Below the pieces are notes generated by a model. The model made no database searches. It saw nothing but the letters and a program-made list of their open reading frames with translations, and had not been told where the DNA came from. A DNA stretch of 64,000 nt, from positions 248,001-312,000 of the forward strand of contig NZ_FXAT01000005.1 of assembly GCF_900177725.1 (NCBI RefSeq), in the 5' to 3' direction. Positions within the stretch are counted from its first letter, which is position 1, and each line of letters starts with the position of its first letter. Source of the DNA: Paraburkholderia susongensis (lineage in GTDB: Bacteria; Pseudomonadota; Gammaproteobacteria; Burkholderiales; Burkholderiaceae). The translations under genes and the position numbers were made by a program. Shown in pieces: positions 8,446-17,668 of this stretch.

Positions 8446-10206
8446 TCAGCTTTGCTTCGAAAGCACGCGCTGCAATACCCGGCGAAGCTCGGCTTCCGGA
8501 TCATCGGACAGCGCGAAGCTGCGCCACGCCACATGATGGTCAGGGCGGACCAATACACACCCGCTGTCGCCGATCTCGCGCACGCGTGCCCAATCACCCG
8601 TGTAGTCCGCATACGGTTGGCGAGGACCAATGACGTGCACGTCGATCTTCAAACCCAGTTCCTCACCGACTTTTGCCGCGGCGTCGACCCATGCTTCGCC
8701 ACCGAGGCCCGTAAACAGCGCGAATCGCCCATGTCCTGCGAGATCGAGCGTCGAGTGCTGCCGTCCGCGGGAGTCGAAAACCCACGCATGCGGCAGCCGT
8801 GCGCCGGGCCACGTCGTCGACTGGTAGTACAACTCACGATCCCGCTCGAACGCCGGTTCGGCTTGACCGTCGGTCACCGCGGCGCTCGAACGATAGCGTT
8901 GATTCATCTCCACGCCGTGTGCGTCCAGTTCGTATCGCTTGAACACCAACGCCTCGCGAATCTCCGCGCGCTGCTTTTCCGCTGCCGCCGTCGACAGGCT
9001 TCGTGCGTGCATGTTCGCTTGCAGGACTGCCCCGTCGTTCGATTTGTCGATACCGAGCGCGCTGTAGAGTGGCGCGAATTCGGCGATCGACTGGTTCGCG
9101 CGCGTGACGATCTGCTTCGCGATCGGCGCGCGCTCGGCTGAATACGTCTCCAGAAGCGCATCGCCGGCTTGCCCCTTGATGACTGCCGCGAGCTTCCACG
9201 CGAGATTGAACGCGTCCTGAATCGACGTGTTCGATCCCAGTCCGCCGGACGGCGGGTGCCGGTGAGTCGCATCGCCCATGCAAAACACTTTCCGGTCCTG
9301 CATGCGGGTTGCGTACATATTGTTCACGGTCCAGGTGCTCGTGCCCAACAATTCGATCTCGAGATCCGGTTTGCCTACCAGTTGGCGCGCAATCATGGTG
9401 GCCTTTGCCTCGTCCACGACGGGAGCGGGCTCGTTGATGTCATAGCCCCAAACGATCAGCCACTCGTTCCAGGGGCGAACCATCCGGATCAGCCCCATGC
9501 CGATACCGCCCACTTCCGCCCCGGGTTGCATGATCGGGTACAGCACCGCCGGACGATGCGCGACGAATTCAGACAGGTCCGCGCGGAACCAGATGTTCAT
9601 CGATCCCCGAACCCCCATCTGACCTTCGAAAGGCAGACCCGCGTCCTTTGCGACCTGGGAGTTGCCGCCGTCCGCGCCGATGAGGTACTTCGATCTGACA
9701 GTGAACTCCGTATCCGACAACCGGTCGCGGCAGAGCGTAATCACGCCGTCCTCGGTCTGCGTATGACTCAGATACTCGGTGCTCATGCGCGCCTCTGTAC
9801 CGCGCGAGCAGGCCGTTTTGAACAGAAGCGGCTCCATGAACGTCTGCGGCAGATCGTTCATTTTTGCCGGGCTCGACAATTGGCGTTCCGCTCTCGAAAG
9901 CGGATGCAGCCCCCAGCTGGGCACTCTGCCGATTTCTTCCCCGGTGAGACTTTCGCAGAACACCGTCCCGCCCATCAGGTCCTCGTTGGTCGCATGCAGA
10001 TAGGCTTCCTGCTCCACCTGCTGACCGAGGTCGCGAAGCACCTCCATCGTGCGCAGATTGGTGATGTGCGCTCGAGGCGTGTTAGCCAGCCAACGATGAT
10101 AGTTGACGACCATGTTCCTGATGCCGTACGTCGAAAGCAGCGCGGCGCAGGCAGAGCCGGCGGGCCCGGTCCCAACGATGAGTACGTCCGTGGTTATTTC
10201 ATACAT
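8446..10206 (-). CDS. FAD-dependent phenol-type monooxygenase (TfdB/PheA family)
   Basis: A 586-residue single-component flavoprotein hydroxylase. Visible motifs are the N-terminal dinucleotide fold (VLIVGTGPAGSACAALL), the central YLIGADGGNSQVAKDAG, and FCMGDATHRHPPSGGLGSNT followed by DAFNLAWKLAAVIKG, with a C-terminal thioredoxin-like region. Relatives hydroxylate phenols ortho to the OH using NADPH and O2 (2,4-dichlorophenol, phenol, resorcinol). It lies between the HMG-CoA lyase-like gene and the CoA ligase. With a resorcinol-type substrate its product would be hydroxyquinol, substrate of the dioxygenase at 4566 (inference). Confidence 0.87.
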   Translation of the reverse strand: MYEITTDVLIVGTGPAGSACAALLSTYGIRNMVVNYHRWLANTPRAHITNLRTMEVLRDLGQQVEQEAYLHATNEDLMGGTVFCESLTGEEIGRVPSWGLHPLSRAERQLSSPAKMNDLPQTFMEPLLFKTACSRGTEARMSTEYLSHTQTEDGVITLCRDRLSDTEFTVRSKYLIGADGGNSQVAKDAGLPFEGQMGVRGSMNIWFRADLSEFVAHRPAVLYPIMQPGAEVGGIGMGLIRMVRPWNEWLIVWGYDINEPAPVVDEAKATMIARQLVGKPDLEIELLGTSTWTVNNMYATRMQDRKVFCMGDATHRHPPSGGLGSNTSIQDAFNLAWKLAAVIKGQAGDALLETYSAERAPIAKQIVTRANQSIAEFAPLYSALGIDKSNDGAVLQANMHARSLSTAAAEKQRAEIREALVFKRYELDAHGVEMNQRYRSSAAVTDGQAEPAFERDRELYYQSTTWPGARLPHAWVFDSRGRQHSTLDLAGHGRFALFTGLGGEAWVDAAAKVGEELGLKIDVHVIGPRQPYADYTGDWARVREIGDSGCVLVRPDHHVAWRSFALSDDPEAELRRVLQRVLSKQS

Positions 10207-10292
10207 TCGACACCTCCAACTGTTCAGTTCTCTTTTCCACTCGATCCATATTGTTATGGATGTCTAATCATCTTGATTTCACGTTTCCAGCC

Positions 10293-10315
10293 TTTTACGA
10301 TGACCTACTGGTGAA
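10293..10315. promoter_or_regulatory. weak match to the island's operator-like motif
   Basis: TTTTACGATGAC on the plus strand reads GTCATCGTAAAA on the minus strand. It matches the conserved half (TCGTAnAA preceded by CA) of the motif found at 14869, 16028, 17403 and 18695. It lies about 90 bases upstream of the monooxygenase start. Only one half is convincing. Confidence 0.3.
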
Positions 10316-10321
10316 ACACCG

Positions 10322-12058
10322 TCAGGCGGTTCTGTGCTGGGTCAGGTTCAGGTAGCGGATCATCTCCTCTCGCATCGCGAACTTCTGCACTTTCCCAGTC
10401 ACAGTCATCGGCAACTCGCTCACGAAGCGAATATATTTGGGTACCTTGTAGTGAGCGATCTGCCCTCGGCAAAAGTCCCTGATCTCTTCTTCAGTGGAAC
10501 CTTCGCCTCGCCGCAGCACGATCCATGCGCACAGTTCCTCGCCGGTCCGCTCGTCCGGCACGCCGAACACCTGCACATTCTGTATTTTCGGATGCTTGAA
10601 GAGGAATTCCTCGATTTCGCGAGGGTAAATGTTCTCCCCGCCCCGGATCACCATGTCCTTCAGCCTTCCGACGATATTGCAGTATCCATCTGCGTCGATC
10701 GTTGCCAGATCGCCTGTATGCATCCATCCGTCGACGATACTTTCGCGCGTTCTGTCGTCGTCCTCCCAGTACCCCTGCATTACCGAGTACCCTTTTGTGC
10801 AGAGTTCTCCCGTCTCACCAACACCCACGGTGCGGCCATCGAAATCCACGATCTTGACCTCGAGATGAGGCTGGATCCGCCCAACGGTGGTAGTGCGCTT
10901 ATCCAGCGGATCGGTCATCGCGCTCTGGAATGAAACGGGACTGGTCTCCGTCATTCCATACGCGATAGTGACCTCCCGCATATTCATTCTGACCACGACC
11001 TGATTCATGGTTTCGATCGGACACGGCGAGCCGGCCATGATGCCTGTCCTGAGACTGCTCAAGTCGAACGATGCAAATTCCGGGTGCTCCAACTCGGCGA
11101 TAAACATGGTCGGCACCCCATGCAGCGCGGTGCAACGCTCCTCCGAGATGGCGGCAAGCGTCGCGCCCGCATCGAAACCTTCTCCCGGGAAAACCATCTG
11201 CGCACCAGCCGACACGCACGCCAGCACCCCCATCACCATGCCGAAACAGTGGTAAAGGGGAACCGGAATACAGAGCGAGTCGGTTTCGGAAAACTTCATC
11301 GCCATGGCGACAAAACGCCCGTTGTTGACGATGTTCCGATGGGTCAGCGTCGCGCCTTTCGGGCTGCCGGTGGTGCCGCTCGTAAACTGAACGTTGATCG
11401 GATCTCGTGAAGAAAGGGTTTGCTCGATGGCCTCGATTTCTGCGCGCCCCTTCTCCTGAAGAATCCCCTCGCCGCGCCGCATGACGGCGTGGAACGGCAC
11501 GACACCCGACACGCCCCAATCGCCCACGGAAATCACCGCGCGCAGATCCGGCAGACGCGCGGCCTTCAATTCGTCCGGTTGCTGCGATGCCAGCTCCGGC
11601 GCTATGTCGAGCAACATGGCAATGTAGTTCGACGTTTTGAAACTCTCCGCCGTGACGAGTGCCTTGCATCCTACTTTGCGCAGCGCGTATTCGAGTTCCG
11701 ACACACGATAGGCGGGGTTGATATTGACCAGCACCGCGCCGATGCGCGCCGCCGCGAACTGCGTGAGCAGCCATTCGAACCGGTTGGGGGACCAGATGCC
11801 GATACGGTCTCCCTTTTCGATTCCCAACGACAGGAAACCCGCCGCGAGTTGATCGACGCGCTCGTCCAGTTCCGTCCATGTCCAACGCACATGCTGTTCC
11901 CGGAATACCGCGGCTTGCCGATCGGGAAAGCGGCGTGCGGTTTCCCTCAGAAACTGGCCGACCGTAGACTCGCTCAACGGAACGTCCGTCGCCCCCCTTA
12001 CGTAGGCAATTCCATCGGCAGGCACGGTGAGCCCGATGGACCCTTGTAAAGTATGCAT
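10322..12058 (-). CDS. AMP-dependent acyl-CoA synthetase/ligase
   Basis: A 578-residue ANL-superfamily ligase. The phosphate loop is [15 protein letters not shown]; the adenine motif is [13 protein letters not shown]; the hinge is [26 protein letters not shown] (split here by function); the catalytic Lys is in [14 protein letters not shown]. It activates a carboxylic acid as acyl-AMP then acyl-CoA. The ATG at 12058 is preceded by GGAGGAGG; an upstream ATG would overlap this site. Neighbours are an enoyl-CoA hydratase and a CocE hydrolase, so the substrate may be an aryl- or alkanoic acid released by the latter. Confidence 0.9.
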   Translation of the reverse strand: MHTLQGSIGLTVPADGIAYVRGATDVPLSESTVGQFLRETARRFPDRQAAVFREQHVRWTWTELDERVDQLAAGFLSLGIEKGDRIGIWSPNRFEWLLTQFAAARIGAVLVNINPAYRVSELEYALRKVGCKALVTAESFKTSNYIAMLLDIAPELASQQPDELKAARLPDLRAVISVGDWGVSGVVPFHAVMRRGEGILQEKGRAEIEAIEQTLSSRDPINVQFTSGTTGSPKGATLTHRNIVNNGRFVAMAMKFSETDSLCIPVPLYHCFGMVMGVLACVSAGAQMVFPGEGFDAGATLAAISEERCTALHGVPTMFIAELEHPEFASFDLSSLRTGIMAGSPCPIETMNQVVVRMNMREVTIAYGMTETSPVSFQSAMTDPLDKRTTTVGRIQPHLEVKIVDFDGRTVGVGETGELCTKGYSVMQGYWEDDDRTRESIVDGWMHTGDLATIDADGYCNIVGRLKDMVIRGGENIYPREIEEFLFKHPKIQNVQVFGVPDERTGEELCAWIVLRRGEGSTEEEIRDFCRGQIAHYKVPKYIRFVSELPMTVTGKVQKFAMREEMIRYLNLTQHRTA

Positions 12059-12133
12059 GAAGCCCTCCTCCATCATTGCCGCGCGGGTCGGGCCGCAGAG
12101 TCAGCCGCCCTCGTCTGTCCCAGGCGCGTCAGG

Positions 12134-12922
12134 CTATTTCCCGTAAAAGACCAGATCGCCTGGCTCCTCGTCGACATCGAACGCTTTGGCCGTGTTGATA
12201 AAGCCTCGCGTGGCGTCTTCCGTGTTGTACAAGTCCATGGTTACGTCGAGCAAAACGGCGTCCGCACCCGCAATACCGCCGCTCGACCACGCCTTGAGCA
12301 ACGTACGCGTTGCCGCATACGAAAGCGTGGGGCCATCGGCAAGCCGCGCGACCAGTTCCGCGGCGACACGTTCGAGCGCGCCGGGCTCGGCAACGTGGGT
12401 CGCAATCCCAAGCTCTCCAGCCACGCTGCCCGAAATCGGCTCGCCCAGCATCGCGAAGCGGGAGGCGCGACTGCGTCCGACCCGCTCGGCAAGCCGCTGG
12501 AGTGCTCCCGCGATGGGCAGCATCGCAGTCGTTACCTCGACGCACCGGAACACGGCGTCGGATGCCGCCACAATAAAGTCGCAGGCCAACGCGAGTTCCA
12601 GGCCGCCGCCGAAAGCGAGGCCTTGCACCACGGCCACCGTGGGAACGCGGAGCGCCTCGATGGCGCGATACGAAGTGTTGACTTCCGCGACGAAGGTGCG
12701 GAACCAGTTCAGGTCTTTACCCGGCCATTCCCGAACTTCCCCGCCCAGGCTGAAGTTAGGGCCCTCGGCCCGGATCACGAGCACCCGAATGTCACTTTCA
12801 CTGGCTTCGTGAACCGCGTCCCGGAGACACTGTGCATAGCGCACATCCAGTCTGTTGAACGGCGGATTCGCGAGGACGATATTCCCAACGTTGCCATCGC
12901 GCTCAAAACGTATGCTTTTCAT
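12134..12922 (-). CDS. enoyl-CoA hydratase/isomerase family protein
   Basis: A 262-residue crotonase-fold protein. The oxyanion-hole segments are FSLGGEVREW and VQGLAFGGGLELALACDF, as expected for hydratases/isomerases binding acyl-CoA. It lies between the CocE hydrolase and the CoA ligase in a leftward run with short gaps (63 and 75 bases), so cotranscription is likely. It probably acts on the CoA ester formed by the adjacent ligase. Hydratase, isomerase and lyase activities cannot be separated by eye. Confidence 0.88.
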   Translation of the reverse strand: MKSIRFERDGNVGNIVLANPPFNRLDVRYAQCLRDAVHEASESDIRVLVIRAEGPNFSLGGEVREWPGKDLNWFRTFVAEVNTSYRAIEALRVPTVAVVQGLAFGGGLELALACDFIVAASDAVFRCVEVTTAMLPIAGALQRLAERVGRSRASRFAMLGEPISGSVAGELGIATHVAEPGALERVAAELVARLADGPTLSYAATRTLLKAWSSGGIAGADAVLLDVTMDLYNTEDATRGFINTAKAFDVDEEPGDLVFYGK

Positions 12923-12985
12923 CGCCTACCCTCGATTCTGTTTAAATTCGCCGCGCGTCCATGACGTCGCGGCGCGATTCGTCAA

Positions 12986-14725
12986 TCAGGACACCTGCTC
13001 TTTCAGCGGAATGATCGGAAGCAGCAAATGCGAGGGCCGCTCCGCGTCGCGGTAGACCTTGTGGGTGACGGTATTACTGCTGCATACGTGATACGGAATG
13101 TATTCGACGTCAGTCATTGCGCCCGTGCCTGTCGGCGCGTCGAGACTGCAGATCTCGATACAGATTCGATGACCGGCCTTGAACTGGTTCGCCGTCGCGA
13201 GAATCTGGATTTCATACTTGACGATCTCGCCCGGCGTGACCGGCTCGATCGAATCCTTCGTCAATTTGTGAAAGGGCTCCGCCGGTGTGGAGCGATCAGG
13301 ATCCGTTGCGCGATACGACGCTTTCAGCCAGCCGCGCGTGAGTTCGCGCTCCGGCAACGTCTGCGGCACCGTTCGTTCGCCAACACGCGCCGTGACGACC
13401 GATACGTCCGGCCCGACGTCCTTGAGCACGACGATCCAGTTCGTATCCGGCTGGTCGATCTCCGCGTAGAGGGTCAGCGAAATGGGACCGGCAACGAGCA
13501 CGTCCTGAGGAAGCAGGTCTGTCATGTAGCGCAAACGCTCGACTTTGGACGTCTTTTTGAGCGGCATTTGCGTAAAGACATCGGGCTCGCGATGCGCGTC
13601 GCCAACTTCCGCTGAAGGTCGGGGGGCGTCGGTGGAAAGCCGCTCCCAGCCACCGAGGTAGTACTTCGCCCATTGCGTTTCGGGCAAGGGCCAGTCGGTT
13701 CCCGTTCGCCATTCGTTGGCGCCCATGACCCAGTAGCGAACCGGGGGTTCATCCATGATGCCCGTGTCGATACCCTTCAACCAGTAGTCGTACCAACGGA
13801 TCACTTCGTCGTGGTACTGATGGAACGGCCGTTCCAGATGCGCGGGCCCAGTAAAAATCAGCTTGCGCGGCTGCTCGACGTTCCTGAAGTAATGCTGGGC
13901 GCCGAGCCAGTGCAATTTGTACGTGTATGCGTAAGCACCGGAACCCGTATAGAACGGCACCTTGATCGCCTTAAACGCTTCTTCGGCGCGCTCGACTGTG
14001 CCGTCCGCCTCCCACGGATGGGTCATCATGTGATACATCACCGCCGTCCGCTGGCCCTTCTGCGTCAGGATGTTGTACAGGTTGATGTACATCTTGTAGT
14101 CGGGATTGCGCATGGCTTCGCGCCACAGCGCCTCCTGCGCATCGGGTAACGGCCCCGGCACGCCGCGCGGTTCATGCACCGTGCTGAAGACATCGAGCAG
14201 GTAGGGAAACGTGTGGAGAACACCACCGGGATTGAAATCCCGAAACCCGAACATGCCGCCGTATGCGCTACAGGCGTCATACGGAAAGATCGCCTTGAGC
14301 GCTGGGTGCCCTTGCCCGGCCGCGCGCCATTGCTCGCCGGCGAAACCCGAAATCCCAACCATCCCGACCTTGCCGTTGGACCACGGCTGCTGCGTAATCC
14401 ATTCGATCATGTCGTAATGGTCGGTGTTCTCCTCGCCATAGTGACCTTCCGACTTGGCGGAACCCCGAGGTTGCGCAATGACGTGCACATAGCCATTGGC
14501 GATGAAGCGGCGGGTGTCGCCCGCTTCGATCGGCCCAAACCAGAGCGGAGCATGCGCGGGCTGCGGCGGCAGCACGTCGGCAATGTCCGGCCCCTGGAGA
14601 TCCTTGTTGTGCAGCGCCGAAGCATACAGAACCGGATATGCGCCGTCCGCATCCGGCCGATAGACGTCTACCGCAAGACGGGTTCCGTCGCGCATGGTGA
14701 CGACGACGTCGCGTTCCTCAATCAT
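12986..14725 (-). CDS. CocE/NonD family hydrolase
   Basis: A 579-residue alpha/beta hydrolase of the X-Pro dipeptidyl-peptidase (S15)/CocE class. The nucleophile Ser126 lies in GMVGISGFAGEQ; the N-terminal strand region VTMRDGTRLAVDVYRP is typical; a C-terminal jelly-roll domain begins near residue 360. Family members cleave esters or amides. The ATG at 14725 has AGGAGGAG directly upstream; the longer reading frame (34 more codons) has no such site. It is first in the leftward hydrolase-ECH-CoA ligase run, behind the operator-like repeats at 14835-14887. An ester-cleaving first step of the pathway is plausible. Confidence 0.88.
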   Translation of the reverse strand: MIEERDVVVTMRDGTRLAVDVYRPDADGAYPVLYASALHNKDLQGPDIADVLPPQPAHAPLWFGPIEAGDTRRFIANGYVHVIAQPRGSAKSEGHYGEENTDHYDMIEWITQQPWSNGKVGMVGISGFAGEQWRAAGQGHPALKAIFPYDACSAYGGMFGFRDFNPGGVLHTFPYLLDVFSTVHEPRGVPGPLPDAQEALWREAMRNPDYKMYINLYNILTQKGQRTAVMYHMMTHPWEADGTVERAEEAFKAIKVPFYTGSGAYAYTYKLHWLGAQHYFRNVEQPRKLIFTGPAHLERPFHQYHDEVIRWYDYWLKGIDTGIMDEPPVRYWVMGANEWRTGTDWPLPETQWAKYYLGGWERLSTDAPRPSAEVGDAHREPDVFTQMPLKKTSKVERLRYMTDLLPQDVLVAGPISLTLYAEIDQPDTNWIVVLKDVGPDVSVVTARVGERTVPQTLPERELTRGWLKASYRATDPDRSTPAEPFHKLTKDSIEPVTPGEIVKYEIQILATANQFKAGHRICIEICSLDAPTGTGAMTDVEYIPYHVCSSNTVTHKVYRDAERPSHLLLPIIPLKEQVS

Positions 14726-14834
14726 GTCTCCTCCTGTTTCGCAGGCACGCATCGCCTCAGCAGGCAGTCGTGTCTGGTCTGAAAAAAATCCGCTATCTAC
14801 CGACCTGCGCTTCTGATTCGCTTCCACACAAACA

Positions 14835-14887
14835 TTGCACGATCGTATAGCTTTCGTGATTCACTATACTTCACAGTCGTAAAGTAT
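14835..14887. promoter_or_regulatory. tandem operator-like sites upstream of the CocE hydrolase
   Basis: CTTCACAG-TCGTAAAG (14869-14884) lies in a perfect outer dyad ATACTT-N10-AAGTAT (14866-14887). A second copy, TTGCACGA-TCGTATAG (14835-14850), is 34 bases away. The motif recurs at 16028, 17403 and 18695. Position and symmetry fit a TetR-type operator for the regulators at 19066 and/or 6702. Confidence 0.5.
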
Positions 14888-15020
14888 GCAAGGCGAACGA
14901 CGAGATAGATGGAAAAGATCGGCTTCTGGCTAGTCATCACGATCCTGCGGCAATAGCGTCCACACGCCTCTTTCCAAGCCCGGGGACTGCCGTCATCAGG
15001 CCACCCAGTCGCCTATATCG

Positions 15021-15944
15021 CTAACGTCCGAGCAACCGGGCGGCGTTTTCCCCATACACTTTCTTCATTTCGACGCCGGGAATCCGGATGTCGTCGAGCA
15101 CTTTCCCGAACTGCCGGATGGCGCTTGTCGGCGCGAACGGGAAGTCGGTGCCGAAGAGAATGTGGTCCGGATCCGCGACTTGCGCCAACGCGCTCAACGG
15201 CGCATTGCCGGCCGCAAGGGCCGTGTCGAAGTAGAAGGATCGAACCGCCGCATGCGTGTCGCCCACGCGTTCCGCCGCCTCAGGCATCATGGAAATAGAG
15301 AGCGCAAGACGAGGCACGAGAAACGGCAGCGTCCCACCGGCATGCGACAGGATGAACCGGATATTCCTGAAGCGATTCACTACCCCGGAAATGACGAGGC
15401 TCGCAGCCGTGCGGGTCGTCTCGAACGGATACTCGAGCACGGACGCTGGAGCAACCGGGGGCACTTCGTGAGGCGGCTGATTAGGGTGAACGAAAACCAC
15501 CGCCCCGCGCCTGTCCAGTTCTTCCCACAACGGCCTGAAATGCGGGTCTCCGAGATACAGCCCGTTGTAGTTCGTAAAGACAATGAAACCATCGACCTTC
15601 AACTGGTCCACGCTATAGCTGACTTCCTTCAGCGCCGCATCGACATCCGGCAGCGGCAGGCTCGCGAAGGAGCCGAATCGTCCGGTATGCCGCGCTCTGA
15701 GATCCGCGGCGTAGTCATTGCACTTTCTCAGCAGCGTCGCTGCGTCCGGAAGAGTGGGTCCGGATGAGATGGACAGGATCGCCTCGTCGATGCCGTTCTC
15801 ATCCATCATCGCGATAGCGGCCTCGACAGACCAGCTCGGGGCCACGCCGCCCGGCATCGCCGCATTGAGCAAATCCAGACCTACTGCGTCCACGTAGAGT
15901 TTCGGCAAAAAGTGGTGGTGCGTATCAATCTTTCTCTTCGACAT
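15021..15944 (-). CDS. amidohydrolase family protein (ACMSD-type decarboxylase-like)
   Basis: A 307-residue metal-dependent TIM-barrel amidohydrolase. DTHHHFLP near the N-terminus supplies the HxH ligands, FVHPNQPP a further His, ILSHAGGTLPFL another, and FGTDFPFAP the catalytic Asp. This pattern is that of the ACMSD/gamma-resorcylate and 6-methylsalicylate decarboxylase group, which remove CO2 from aromatic acids without an organic cofactor. AGGAGA precedes the ATG. It is a single-gene unit preceded by an operator-like site at 16028. Decarboxylation of a hydroxybenzoate to a phenol for the monooxygenase is inferred; hydrolysis is the alternative. Confidence 0.83.
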   Translation of the reverse strand: MSKRKIDTHHHFLPKLYVDAVGLDLLNAAMPGGVAPSWSVEAAIAMMDENGIDEAILSISSGPTLPDAATLLRKCNDYAADLRARHTGRFGSFASLPLPDVDAALKEVSYSVDQLKVDGFIVFTNYNGLYLGDPHFRPLWEELDRRGAVVFVHPNQPPHEVPPVAPASVLEYPFETTRTAASLVISGVVNRFRNIRFILSHAGGTLPFLVPRLALSISMMPEAAERVGDTHAAVRSFYFDTALAAGNAPLSALAQVADPDHILFGTDFPFAPTSAIRQFGKVLDDIRIPGVEMKKVYGENAARLLGR

Positions 15945-16027
15945 GACCGTTGTCTCCTGAACTAGTCTCTAGCGCATCGGGAACGGCAATCGATGCCGCC
16001 TCGCATGAAAATCATCTTATACCTATT

Positions 16028-16043
16028 CTTTACGTTCGTACAA
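16028..16043. promoter_or_regulatory. operator-like site upstream of the amidohydrolase
   Basis: CTTTACGT-TCGTACAA, with the perfect core TACG-TT-CGTA, lies about 85 bases upstream of the start at 15944 in an AT-rich stretch. It is the best-matching partner of the site at 17403 (14 of 16 bases or better). Confidence 0.55.
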
Positions 16044-16227
16044 TTTAATAAACTATCTGGCCGATAGCATGTGTCTTGCCGGATCAGGACCGGTTCATGC
16101 AGGTTGCGATCGCAGGCGCGATCGAGCCGATCACGACCGTATCGAGACCCACGATTGCCGTAACCGCAAAGCAGACGGAAAGCACCATCGACCGCTGTCA
16201 CCCATCCACATGGGCAATCCAGTTCCG

Positions 16228-17328
16228 TTAAAACCGATGACGGATTCCGATGCGCAACAGACTCTGCGTCTGTCCGCTCGATGGCGATGGAATCAACGTG
16301 ATCTGCGCGACAGTCGCCGAACCCGCTGCCTTGAACCATTCGGCAGCGAAGTAGACGTCGGTTCGCTTCGTCAGAAAGTAGTTTGTGTAGAGATCGACCG
16401 CGCGATAATTGGGGGACGCGCTCGTCGCATCGACCTTGCCGTGCGTGTAGATATACGCCACGCCGGCAAACAGGAAAGGTGTAATGAAGTACCCGGCGTT
16501 CGCCTCGTAGTTGTCGAACCGCACGTCACCGCCAAGGTATCCCTTCTTGAAGCGAGTCGATGTGTACTCGAGAGAAACGTTGGCGCCGCCGAACTTGTAC
16601 GACGCACCCGCTCCGAAGATGGATTCGCTCTCCGCGTCCGGCACGTACGGGGCGTAAATGATGTTGCGTGCCGTGATGTCGTCGAAGGCCGCCGCAAACG
16701 GATTCTTGATGACCGTGTAAGCGGCCGCGATATACAACGGAAAGTTGACTGCCGTGTAGCTAAGCCCGACCGACGTCGCGCTATTCGCTGAAAATTGTCC
16801 CGGCTGCCCGCCGAAGCTATACAACCCGCCGAACGTGAACCCTGCGATTTTCGGGCTCGCGTATTTGACCGAATTGTTGATCCGGATGCTCCCGCCCGCG
16901 TTGTCAACGTCACCGGCATGGGCAAGGTAGACCGCCCAGTTCAACCCGGCCGCCACGGTCGAGAGCATTTCGGCCACTTCCTCGTACTGACGTCCAAACG
17001 TAACCGTCCCGTAGGGGCTTGAAATTCCGACGTAGGCCTGCCGCCCGAACAAACGCCCATTGTTCGAGAGGCTTCCGGAGGACACGTCAAAGCCGTTCTC
17101 TAACGTAAAGATCGCTTTATAGCCGCCTCCCAGGTCTTCGGCGCCTCGTATTCCCCATCTGGACAATGATCCGCCGCCACTCTGAAGCAGCCAGGCAGAA
17201 TGACCGTTTTCATTGCTCACAAAGGTCACGCCTTCATCCAGCAGACCGTAGAGCGTCACCGAACTTTGTGCGTAGACCACCGCCGGCGCGACGCAAAGCA
17301 TCGCCCCGGCCCAGGACCATTTCCTCAT
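16228..17328 (-). CDS. Gram-negative porin (OmpC/Porin_4 type)
   Basis: A 366-residue outer-membrane general porin. It has a signal peptide (MRKWSWAGAMLCVAPAVVYA) followed by SSVTLYGLLDEGVTF, the standard start of burkholderial trimeric porins, beta-strand-rich sequence with aromatic girdles, and a C-terminal Phe (GIRHRF) needed for outer-membrane assembly. AGGAG lies upstream of the ATG at 17328. It is a monocistronic gene inside the catabolic island with its own operator-like site (17403), so it probably admits the pathway substrate. Confidence 0.92.
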   Translation of the reverse strand: MRKWSWAGAMLCVAPAVVYAQSSVTLYGLLDEGVTFVSNENGHSAWLLQSGGGSLSRWGIRGAEDLGGGYKAIFTLENGFDVSSGSLSNNGRLFGRQAYVGISSPYGTVTFGRQYEEVAEMLSTVAAGLNWAVYLAHAGDVDNAGGSIRINNSVKYASPKIAGFTFGGLYSFGGQPGQFSANSATSVGLSYTAVNFPLYIAAAYTVIKNPFAAAFDDITARNIIYAPYVPDAESESIFGAGASYKFGGANVSLEYTSTRFKKGYLGGDVRFDNYEANAGYFITPFLFAGVAYIYTHGKVDATSASPNYRAVDLYTNYFLTKRTDVYFAAEWFKAAGSATVAQITLIPSPSSGQTQSLLRIGIRHRF

Positions 17329-17391
17329 CTCCAGTCTCCTCAGTACTTCTGATTGCACGAGCAACCGCCGTGCAGAAGTGTTGGGAGAAGG

Positions 17392-17421
17392 ATATTGTTA
17401 AACTTTCCGTTCGTACAATAT
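17392..17421. promoter_or_regulatory. operator-like site upstream of the porin
   Basis: CTTTCCGT-TCGTACAA (17403-17418) repeats the motif of 16028. It is also flanked by a perfect 7-bp inverted repeat, ATATTGT (17392-17398) and ACAATAT (17415-17421). It lies about 75 bases before the porin start. Confidence 0.5.
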
Positions 17422-17668
17422 TATTTGACCAGGACTATCCCCAAGTACTTTCGGCTGATGAATAGAAAGCGCGTAGCCGGTGCGCAAGTGCACGGAGCTG
17501 TGACGGGCACGACGGCTCGTCAGCGGCAGGAGACTTGCTGGCAAATATGGAAGACGTATTGAATTCGGTTCAGTGCAGCAGCGAATGTGCAACTGAACAG
17601 GCACGCGCGTGCGCACGTTGAGCGGATGCTCGGGCGGCTACTGCAGTCTGACCATCGAAATATATTGA
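17422..17668. other. spacer between porin promoter and enoyl-CoA hydratase end
   Basis: I see no gene here. A hairpin-forming sequence, GTTCAGTGCA (17568-17577) with TGC-A-ACTGAAC (17588-17598), lies just beyond the end of the leftward hydratase gene and could terminate it, though no T-tract follows on that strand. Confidence 0.3.

Noticed and set aside
17568-17598. Hairpin considered as a definite terminator
   Set aside because: The stem has a bulge and no T-tract on the relevant strand, so it is mentioned only as a possibility in the spacer entry.
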